Assembly: GCF_000243075.1 (NCBI RefSeq)
Contig: NC_016745.1
Location: 377,501 to 441,500 of the forward strand
DNA from: Oceanimonas sp. GK1
Lineage (GTDB): Bacteria > Pseudomonadota > Gammaproteobacteria > Enterobacterales > Aeromonadaceae
Direction: 5' to 3'
DNA length: 64,000 nucleotides
Below the pieces are notes generated by a model. That model had not been told where the DNA came from and did not search any database. It saw only the letters and a program-made list of their open reading frames with translations. The translations under genes and the position numbers were made by a program. How positions within the stretch are numbered: the stretch's first letter is position 1; each line of letters starts with the position of its first letter. Positions 52,221 to 59,574 of the stretch are shown here, piece by piece.

Positions 52221-52991
52221 ATGTCATCCGCTATTCGTCTCTATCCGTCCAGGCCCGACAAGGTCTATGTCTACGCCACCTGCCTGGTGGATTTGTTTTC
52301 GCCCCAAAGCGGGCTGGATGCCATTCGTCTGCTGGAGCTGGCCGGGGTCGAGGTGATCTACGTGCCCAAGCAAAGCTGCTGCGGCCAGCCCGCCTATTCC
52401 TCCGGTTACGATGACGACGCCCGCACCACGGCACTCAGCCAGATGGCCCTGTTTGCGGAGCCCTGGCCGGTGATCGTGCTGTCCGGCTCCTGCGGCGGCA
52501 TGATGCACCATCACTATCGCCGGCTGTTCGCCGGCAGCGAGCACGAATCCCGCGTCAATGAATTCTGTGATCGGGTCTTTGAACTCACCGAGTTTCTGGT
52601 GCACGTCTGCCGCATTCGGCTGGAAGACAAGGGCCCCAGCACGTCGGTGGTGCTGCACACCTCCTGCGCCGCCCGCCGGGAAATGAAGGTACACGTCACC
52701 GCCCGCCAGCTGCTGGGCCAGCTGGACCAGGTGGAGCTGCGCGAGCAGGCCTACGAAAGCGAATGCTGTGGCTTTGGCGGCACCTTTGCGGTGCGCCACC
52801 CGGCCATCAGCGAGGCCATGGTGCAGGACAAGACTCAGCACCTGAGCGACACTCGGGCCGAACAGCTGATCAGCGCCGACTGGGGCTGCCTGCTCAATAT
52901 CAACGGCGCCCTGGAATACCAGGGCCGCACCCTCAAGGGCATGCACCTGGCCAGCTTTCTGCTGAGCCGGCTGGAGGGACGTCATGCATAA
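52221..52991 (+). CDS. lldE: L-lactate oxidation protein LldE (LutA)
   Basis: A 256-residue Fe-S oxidoreductase subunit with two CCG domains: SCCGQPAYSSG and ECCGFGGTFAVRHP, plus HTSCAARREM. It is part of the three-protein LldEFG (LutABC) complex that oxidises L-lactate to pyruvate in bacteria lacking LldD. AGGA precedes the ATG. It overlaps lldF by 8 bp. Confidence 0.94.
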   Translation: MSSAIRLYPSRPDKVYVYATCLVDLFSPQSGLDAIRLLELAGVEVIYVPKQSCCGQPAYSSGYDDDARTTALSQMALFAEPWPVIVLSGSCGGMMHHHYRRLFAGSEHESRVNEFCDRVFELTEFLVHVCRIRLEDKGPSTSVVLHTSCAARREMKVHVTARQLLGQLDQVELREQAYESECCGFGGTFAVRHPAISEAMVQDKTQHLSDTRAEQLISADWGCLLNINGALEYQGRTLKGMHLASFLLSRLEGRHA

Positions 52992-54402
52992 CCGGCCCCA
53001 ACACTTTCACGCCCAGGCCGAAGCGGCCCTGGCCGACACCGAGCTGCGCGCCAACTTTCGCGGCGCCATGGACTACCTGCGCGACAAGCGTAAAACCGCC
53101 TTTGCCGACGCTGCTGAAGAAAGCGCTATTCGGGACAGGGCCGAAGCCATTCGCCAGCGCTGCCTGAGCAAACTGCCCGAGCTGCTGGAACGGCTGGAAA
53201 GCAACTGCATCGCCAACGGCATTCGCGTGCACTGGGCAGAGAACGCCGAGCAGGCCAACGCCATTTTTACCGACATTATTCAGTCCCATGGCGGCACCCT
53301 GGCGGTGAAGGGCAAGTCGATGGTGAGCGAGGAAATCGAGCTCAACGACGCCATGGCGAAAGAAGGCATCACCTGCCTGGAAAGCGACATGGGCGAATAC
53401 ATCGTCCAGCTTGGCCGGGAAACACCGTCCCACATCATCATGCCCGCCATTCACAAGAACAAACAGCAGGTGGCCGACCTGTTTGCCGAGCATGTACCCG
53501 GCTTTGAACACACCCTGGACGTGGACACCCTGATCCAGACCGGCCGCCGGGTGTTGCGGGAAAAATACCGCACCGCCGATGTGGGCGTGTCCGGGGTCAA
53601 CTTTGCGGTGGCGGAAACCGGCACCCTCTGCCTGGTGGAAAACGAAGGCAACGGCCGCATGTGCACTACCGTGCCCGAGGTGCATATCGCCATTACCGGC
53701 ATTGAAAAGGTGGTGGAATATCTGGCCGATGTACCACCACTGTTCAGCGCCCTCACCCGCTCTGCCACCGGACAGCTGATCACCACCTACTTCAACATGA
53801 TCAGCGGCCCGCGCAAGGACGACGAGCTGGACGGCCCCAAGGAAGTGCACCTGGTGCTGCTCGACAACGGCCGCAGCCAGGCCTATGCCGACGAGGAGCT
53901 GCGCAAGACCCTGCAGTGCATTCGCTGCGGTGCCTGCATGAACCACTGCCCGGTCTACACCCGCATCGGCGGTCACGCCTACGGCACCGTCTACCCGGGC
54001 CCCATCGGCAAGATCATCTCACCCCATCTGATGGGCCTGGACGCCACGCAGGACTTGCCCACCGCCTCCAGCCTGTGCGGCGCCTGCGGCGAGGTGTGCC
54101 CGGTGCGCATTCCCATTCCTGAGCTGCTGCAGCGGCTGCGCCACGAAGCCAAGCAGGATCCGCGCCCCGGTGCACTGCCCCTGCGCGGCCAGAAGGCGGC
54201 GGCCAGCAACACCGAGGCCTTTGTCTGGCGCAGCTTTGCCCTGGCCACCCGCCAGCCGGCCCTGTACCGTATGCTGACCTGGTGCGCCACCCGGCTGCGC
54301 TGGCTGATGCCGAAAAAACTGGGCCCCTGGACCCGCTGCCGCACCGCACCCAGACCCGCCGCCAAAACTCTGCGTGAACTCATGGCCGAGAGGAAACAAT
54401 AA
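52984..54402 (+). CDS. lldF: L-lactate oxidation Fe-S protein LldF (LutB)
   Basis: A 472-residue protein with an N-terminal LUD domain (residues about 70-295, TLAVKGKSMVSEEIELN, VGVSGVNFAVAETGTL) and two 4Fe-4S motifs (CIRCGACMNHCP, CGACGEVCPVRIP), followed by the C-terminal LutB region. It receives electrons in the LldEFG complex. It ends in TAATG shared with lldG. Confidence 0.95.
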   Translation: MHNRPQHFHAQAEAALADTELRANFRGAMDYLRDKRKTAFADAAEESAIRDRAEAIRQRCLSKLPELLERLESNCIANGIRVHWAENAEQANAIFTDIIQSHGGTLAVKGKSMVSEEIELNDAMAKEGITCLESDMGEYIVQLGRETPSHIIMPAIHKNKQQVADLFAEHVPGFEHTLDVDTLIQTGRRVLREKYRTADVGVSGVNFAVAETGTLCLVENEGNGRMCTTVPEVHIAITGIEKVVEYLADVPPLFSALTRSATGQLITTYFNMISGPRKDDELDGPKEVHLVLLDNGRSQAYADEELRKTLQCIRCGACMNHCPVYTRIGGHAYGTVYPGPIGKIISPHLMGLDATQDLPTASSLCGACGEVCPVRIPIPELLQRLRHEAKQDPRPGALPLRGQKAAASNTEAFVWRSFALATRQPALYRMLTWCATRLRWLMPKKLGPWTRCRTAPRPAAKTLRELMAERKQ

Positions 54403-55055
54403 TGTCGACCGCCCGTACCGCCATTCTTGACCGGCTGCGCCGGGTCAATGCGCTGCCACTGAAAGCGTCGGAGCCGGATTACCCCATCTGGAACGATGCC
54501 GATCCCGACGCCATGCTGGCCCGGCTGACCGGCCTGCTGGAACAAAACCATGCCGAGGTACTGCGTCTGCCCCGTACCGCCCTGGTGACCACCCTGCGGG
54601 AGCGGCTGGCGCAGGCCGGCATCAAACGGGTGGCCACCGGCACCGGCGGCGAGTTTTTTGACGACATCACCCAGGCTCTGAACGGCACCGCCGAGCGGGT
54701 ATGCTTTGACCGCCCGCTGGAAGAGTGGAAGGACACGCTGTTCAATGCCATTGATGCGGGCATCACCGGCTGCCACGGCGCCATTGCCGCCAGCGGCAGC
54801 CTGGTGCTGTGGCCGGGTCCGGAGGAGCCGCGCACCCTGTCGCTGGTGCCGCCCCATCACATTGCCATTCTGAAGGCGTCCACCCTGCATACCAACCTGC
54901 CGGCCATGATGACGGATGAGGGCTGGAGCCAGGGCATGCCCACCAACCTGCTGCTGGTGTCGGGGCCGTCCAAGACCGCCGACATCCAGCAAACCCTGGC
55001 CTACGGCGCCCATGGCCCCAGCGCCCTGACGGTGCTGATCCTGGAGGATGCCTGA
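54402..55055 (+). CDS. lldG: L-lactate oxidation protein LldG (LutC)
   Basis: A 217-residue LUD-domain protein (DUF162). It has ITGCHGAIAASGSLVLWPG and the C-terminal GPSKTADIQQTLAYGAHGPSALTVLIL, the LutC signature. Third subunit of LldEFG. Its stop overlaps the next gene in TGATG, so all four enzyme genes are translationally coupled. Confidence 0.95.
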   Translation: MSTARTAILDRLRRVNALPLKASEPDYPIWNDADPDAMLARLTGLLEQNHAEVLRLPRTALVTTLRERLAQAGIKRVATGTGGEFFDDITQALNGTAERVCFDRPLEEWKDTLFNAIDAGITGCHGAIAASGSLVLWPGPEEPRTLSLVPPHHIAILKASTLHTNLPAMMTDEGWSQGMPTNLLLVSGPSKTADIQQTLAYGAHGPSALTVLILEDA

Positions 55056-57856
55056 TGGAGGCCCGCTACCAGCGGCTGGCCGACGAGCTGGCCACCTTTC
55101 TGCCCAGTGAGCGCATCATCAGCGATCCGTCCCTGTGCCTGGCCTATGGCACCGACGCCAGCTTTTACCGGCTACTGCCCAAACTGGTGCTGCGCCTAGC
55201 CAGTAACGACGAAGTGGTGCGCGTACTGGCGGCCTGCCGGCAACACCGACTTCACTGCACCTTTCGCGCCGCCGGCACCAGCCTGTCGGGCCAGGCGGTG
55301 TCCGATTCGGTGCTGATCACCCTGACCGATGACTGGCGCGGCCACCGCATCGAGGACGAGGGCGGGCGCATTGCCCTGCAGCCCGGGGTGATCGGCGCCG
55401 ACGCCAACCGCTACCTGGCGCCCTACGGCCGTAAAATCGGCCCAGATCCGGCCTCCATCAACAGCTGCAAGATCGGCGGCATCGCCGCCAACAATGCCTC
55501 CGGCATGTGCTGCGGTACCGCCCAGAACTCCTACCGCACCCTACACGGCCTTAAGCTGATACTGGCCGACGGCACGCAACTGGACACCGTGAATGCCGAC
55601 AGCCGGGCCCGCTTTGCCGAGCAAAGGCCCGAGCTGCTGGCCGGCCTCAAGCAGCTGAGCGAGGAGGTGAAGGCCAACCCTGAGCTGAGCGAGCGCATTC
55701 GCCACAAGTACCGGCTGAAAAACACCACCGGCTACAGCCTGAACGCCCTGGTCGATTTTGACGACCCGTTCGACATGCTGGCCCACCTGATGATTGGCTC
55801 CGAAGGCACCCTCGGCTTTATGGCCGAGGTCAGCTACAACACCGTGCCCGATCACCCCTTCAAGGCCTCCTGCCTGCTGGTGTATGCGGACATCGAAACC
55901 ACCTGCCGGGCGGTGACCGCCCTGGCCGAGACCCAGGTGGCGGCGGTGGAGCTGATGGACGGCCGGGCCCTGGCCTCCATCGCCGACAAGCCGGGCATGC
56001 CCGGATTTGTGGCCGAGCTGGATGGGGAAGCCGCCGCCCTGCTGGTGGAGGTGCACGGCGCCAGCGAGGCGGAGCTGCTGGACAAATGCGAGCAGGCCAT
56101 GGCCGCGGTCACCCCCTTTGCACGCTGCAACGAAGTCGCCTTCACCCAGGACAAGGCCACCTGCGCCACCCTCTGGGGCATGCGCAAGGGCATGTTCCCG
56201 GCGGTGGGCGCGGTGCGCGAAACCGGCACCACCGTCATCATCGAGGACGTGGCCTTTCCGGTGGCAGAGCTGGCCCCGGCGGTGCGCAAGCTGACCGCCC
56301 TGTTCGAGCGCTTCGGCTACCATGAGGCCATCATTTTCGGCCATGCCCTGGCCGGCAACCTGCACTTTGTGTTTACCCAGGGGTTTGACTCCCAAGAAGA
56401 GCTGGATCGCTACGGCGGCTTTATGGACGCCGTGGCCCAGCTGGTGGCGGTGGACTATCAGGGTTCGCTCAAGGCCGAGCACGGCACCGGCCGCAACATG
56501 GCCCCCTATGTGGAGCTGGAATGGGGCAAGGACGGCTACGCCCTGATGCAGCGCATCAAGGCGTTATTCGACCCGGAAGGCCTGCTCAATCCCGGCGTTA
56601 TCCTCAACGACGATCATCAGGCCCACCTGAAAGATCTCAAGCCCCTGCCCGCCGCCGACGCCATTGTCGACAAGTGCATTGAGTGCGGCTTTTGCGAGGC
56701 GGTGTGTCCGTCCCGGGATCTGAGCCTGACCCCGCGCCAGCGCATCGTGCTGTTTCGCGAGCTGAGCCGCCGGGCCGCCACCGGCGAGTACACCGACGAC
56801 ACCCTGCAAACCGTGTTCGATAAACAGGGGGTGGACACCTGCGCCGCCACCGGCCTGTGCGCCCAGCGATGCCCGGTGGGCATCAATACCGGCGATCTGG
56901 TGCGCCAGTTGCGCACCGCCCGTTACCAGAAATTCGAGCCCATCGCCCGCTGGACCGCGGATCACTTTACCGCCACCACCAAAGCCGTGGCGCTGGGGCT
57001 GAACACCGCAAATCTGGGCCGGCGGCTGCTCGGCGAACGCAACCTGAGCAAGCTCAACCGCGAACTGCGCAAAGTCAGCCACAACAAGGTGCCACTGTGG
57101 CTGCCGGAAACCCCGGCCGCCAACCCGCACCGGCCCAGGGCCGGCGGCACAGGTCCGGACAAGGTGGTGTATTTTCCGTCCTGCGCCAGCCGCACTCTTG
57201 GGGCTTCCCCCGGGGCAAAAGATGGCCGCTCCCTCACCGAGGTGACCCTGGCGGTGCTGGAGAAAGCAGGCTTTGAGGTGATAGTGCCGAAGGATCTGAC
57301 CAGCCTGTGCTGCGGCATGCCCTATCAGAGCAAGGGCATGATGACCCTGGCCGACAACAAGGCCGCCGAGCTGGAGGCCCGGCTGTGGCAAGCCTCGGAG
57401 CAGGGCCGCTGGCCGGTGCTGATGGACACCAGCCCCTGCGCCAAACGCAGCCAGGAAACCGGTCGCCTGCCGCTCAGGGTGTTCGAGCCGGTGCAGTTTG
57501 TGCTGGAACAGGCGCTGGACCGGCTGACGCTGACCCCGGTAAAGGAAACCGTGATGCTTCACATCACCTGCAGCAGCCGGCGCATGGGGCTGGCCGACGC
57601 CATGCTGACCCTGGCCAACCGCTGCGCCGCCCGGGTGGTAGTGCCGGAGCACATCGAATGCTGCGGCTTTGCCGGCGACAAGGGCTTCACCACCCCCGAG
57701 CTCAACGCCTCGGCGCTGAAGCCACTGCGGGCCCAGGTGCCCGCCGATTGCCGCCGGGGCGTGAGCAACAGCCGCACCTGCGAGCTGGGCCTCAGCCATC
57801 ACAGTGGCATCAACTACGAGTCCATCCTCTACCTGGTGGACGAAGCCAGCCGGTAA
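55055..57856 (+). CDS. D-lactate dehydrogenase, FAD/Fe-S type (Dld-II)
   Basis: A 933-residue fusion: an FAD-binding domain (FRAAGTSLSGQAVSDSVLI, IAANNASGMCCGT) and C-terminal oxidase domain occupy residues 1-530; two 4Fe-4S motifs (CIECGFCEAVCP, CAATGLCAQRCP) follow; the final part holds CCG domains (SLCCGMPYQSKGM, ECCGFAGDKGF). This is the Shewanella Dld-II architecture, oxidising D-lactate to pyruvate. Together with LldEFG it lets the operon use both lactate isomers. A strong terminator follows. Confidence 0.93.
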   Translation: MEARYQRLADELATFLPSERIISDPSLCLAYGTDASFYRLLPKLVLRLASNDEVVRVLAACRQHRLHCTFRAAGTSLSGQAVSDSVLITLTDDWRGHRIEDEGGRIALQPGVIGADANRYLAPYGRKIGPDPASINSCKIGGIAANNASGMCCGTAQNSYRTLHGLKLILADGTQLDTVNADSRARFAEQRPELLAGLKQLSEEVKANPELSERIRHKYRLKNTTGYSLNALVDFDDPFDMLAHLMIGSEGTLGFMAEVSYNTVPDHPFKASCLLVYADIETTCRAVTALAETQVAAVELMDGRALASIADKPGMPGFVAELDGEAAALLVEVHGASEAELLDKCEQAMAAVTPFARCNEVAFTQDKATCATLWGMRKGMFPAVGAVRETGTTVIIEDVAFPVAELAPAVRKLTALFERFGYHEAIIFGHALAGNLHFVFTQGFDSQEELDRYGGFMDAVAQLVAVDYQGSLKAEHGTGRNMAPYVELEWGKDGYALMQRIKALFDPEGLLNPGVILNDDHQAHLKDLKPLPAADAIVDKCIECGFCEAVCPSRDLSLTPRQRIVLFRELSRRAATGEYTDDTLQTVFDKQGVDTCAATGLCAQRCPVGINTGDLVRQLRTARYQKFEPIARWTADHFTATTKAVALGLNTANLGRRLLGERNLSKLNRELRKVSHNKVPLWLPETPAANPHRPRAGGTGPDKVVYFPSCASRTLGASPGAKDGRSLTEVTLAVLEKAGFEVIVPKDLTSLCCGMPYQSKGMMTLADNKAAELEARLWQASEQGRWPVLMDTSPCAKRSQETGRLPLRVFEPVQFVLEQALDRLTLTPVKETVMLHITCSSRRMGLADAMLTLANRCAARVVVPEHIECCGFAGDKGFTTPELNASALKPLRAQVPADCRRGVSNSRTCELGLSHHSGINYESILYLVDEASR

Positions 57857-57859
57857 ACA

Positions 57860-57883
57860 GGGGGGCTCGCCCCCCTTTTATTT
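57860..57883 (+). terminator. Terminator after the lactate operon
   Basis: GGGGGG-ctcg-CCCCCC followed by TTTTATTTA. It ends the lld-dld operon just before the convergent MOSC gene, whose stop codon it touches. Confidence 0.85.
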
Positions 57884-58994
57884 ATGCCAGCGTCACATCA
57901 GACAGGGGCACACAACAGCAGGCCAGTACCTTGCCGGCCGCCCGCTCCGCTGCCGGCAACGCCGGCGCCTCGGGCTGATGCACCTCGCCGGACAGCAAGG
58001 TCAGCTTGCAGCGCCCGCACAGGCCGGCCCGGCAGGAATAAGACAGGGGCAGGCCATGCTGTTCGGCCTGGGTGAGCAGGCTGTGCTGATTGTTGCCGGT
58101 AAAGCCCTGCTCACCGATACGTACCTGCAACGTTGCGGTTTCACGTGAAACCTCTGCTTCACGGGGAGCCGCTTCACCGAGATTCGGATACACCGGCGCC
58201 GTGGCATATTCCAGCACTTCCACCTGATCCCCTGCACGAATCTCCCCTTCGTTCAGTGCCACCAGGTTCTGGCCAAAATACACCTCGCCGTCTGCGCCCC
58301 GGCGGTACCGGGCTAGGGTGGCCAGCGGCTCCTTGTGGGCATGAAACCGCTCCGTGCCCGCCACTATGGTGGTCATGATGCAACGGCTGCAGGGCTTGGC
58401 CACCAGGAATTCCACCTCGCCCACACGGATACGACGCCAGCCATCTTCCTCGAATGGCCGCTGGCCGCGTACCACCAGGTTGGGCCGAAACCGGGCCATG
58501 TCGAGATCCAGGCCGGCGCGCCGGTTAAGATCTGCCAGCGATGCTTCGGAGATCAGCAACAACGGGTAGCCGTCGGCGAAACTCACGGCCGTGCCCAGTT
58601 TGCTGCGATAACGGTTGGACTTGTCCCCGAGCCACAGCAGTTGCACCGGTTCGCTCAGCACTCCACTGAACCAGGCGTCGTAATCCGGGTGAGTACCATA
58701 AGCGACAAAGTCATCGTCCCACACGCCGGTGCGCACCGGCTGCCGGGAAAACTGCCGGTGGCGCACCGACAACCGGCGCCCGGCGAACTCCAGCTCCAGG
58801 CCGCCGGCCACCGGGGTAACCACCACCCGCTGCAAGCGGGGATGGGTACGGGCGGTGACAAAGCTGCCGTCCGGTTTGGCCAGCATATAGCGGCGATCCC
58901 CCGCCAGCCCTTCTCGAGTAACCAGTGCCGACGTCAGGCTCAGACCGGCGGCAGACTTGAGTGGGTAGCCATGAATTCCCGTGATCGACACCAT
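57882..58994 (-). CDS. ycbX: MOSC domain protein with C-terminal 2Fe-2S ferredoxin domain (YcbX-like)
   Basis: A 370-residue protein of the YcbX type. The MOSC N-terminal beta-barrel begins ITGIHGYPLKSAAGLSL; the MOSC core has the molybdenum-cofactor cysteine in KPCSRCIMTT at about residue 210; the C-terminus carries a plant-type 2Fe-2S site (CRAGLCGRCK, later CCC). E. coli YcbX reduces N-hydroxylated bases such as 6-hydroxylaminopurine. A parS-like 16-mer lies in the linker, read as VSRET. Confidence 0.92.
   Translation of the reverse strand: MVSITGIHGYPLKSAAGLSLTSALVTREGLAGDRRYMLAKPDGSFVTARTHPRLQRVVVTPVAGGLELEFAGRRLSVRHRQFSRQPVRTGVWDDDFVAYGTHPDYDAWFSGVLSEPVQLLWLGDKSNRYRSKLGTAVSFADGYPLLLISEASLADLNRRAGLDLDMARFRPNLVVRGQRPFEEDGWRRIRVGEVEFLVAKPCSRCIMTTIVAGTERFHAHKEPLATLARYRRGADGEVYFGQNLVALNEGEIRAGDQVEVLEYATAPVYPNLGEAAPREAEVSRETATLQVRIGEQGFTGNNQHSLLTQAEQHGLPLSYSCRAGLCGRCKLTLLSGEVHQPEAPALPAAERAAGKVLACCCVPLSDVTLA
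58137..58152. other. parS-like site (14/16) inside ycbX
   Basis: GGTTTCACGTGAAACC has the invariant parS core GTTTCACGTGAAAC and is perfectly palindromic, but both outermost bases differ from the T/A ends of the two other copies. It is 37 kb from dnaA on the other side from the perfect sites. Confidence 0.65.
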
Positions 58995-59091
58995 ATTGTT
59001 TTACCTTTTTTAAAAGATGAAGTTTACAAACCAGGAGCGCGCGGTAAGGTCTGGCTTTAAGCTCTAAACAAAAGCCATAAAGGAAGTACAA

Positions 59092-59442
59092 ATGTCTATT
59101 GAACGTCAGCAAACCGGACAGCGCATGAGCCGCATCGTCAAGCACAACGGCACCATCTACCTGTGCGGTCAGGTGTGCCAAGATGCCACTCAGGATATCA
59201 CCGAACAGACCCGTACCATGCTGGACAAGGTGGACACCCTGTTGCAGGAAGCCGGATCCAGCCGGGAGCATATCCTCTCCGCCACCATCTACCTGAACAC
59301 CATGGCCGACTTTGCCGCCATGAACGCGGTATGGGACGCCTGGGTGCCCGAGGGCCATGCCCCGGCCCGGGCCTGCGTGGAAGCCGCCATGGCCCGCCCC
59401 GAGCTGCTGGTGGAAATCTCGGTGATCGCCGCCGAGGCCTGA
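59092..59442 (+). CDS. RidA family protein
   Basis: A 116-residue YjgF/YER057c/UK114 protein that probably hydrolyses reactive enamine/imine intermediates. It has the beta-alpha fold with [33 protein letters not shown] and the active-site arginine in [28 protein letters not shown] lies before the ATG. A single gene with its own terminator (59471-59500). Confidence 0.92.
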   Translation: MSIERQQTGQRMSRIVKHNGTIYLCGQVCQDATQDITEQTRTMLDKVDTLLQEAGSSREHILSATIYLNTMADFAAMNAVWDAWVPEGHAPARACVEAAMARPELLVEISVIAAEA

Positions 59443-59470
59443 ACAAGCTCCATCACGCCACGCTTACCAC

Positions 59471-59500
59471 AAGGCCAGCCGATGTTATCAGGCTGGCCTT
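59471..59500 (+). terminator. Terminator after the RidA gene
   Basis: AAGGCCAGCC and GGCTGGCCTT are perfect inverted arms around a 10-nt loop, followed by GTTATTTC. The T-run is interrupted. Confidence 0.7.
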
Positions 59501-59574
59501 GTTATTTCTCCTCAGGTGCAGCGTCTCGGCAGCCTGGGCGGACCAAGCGCAAAGCATGCCGCCCTCCTGGTTGA

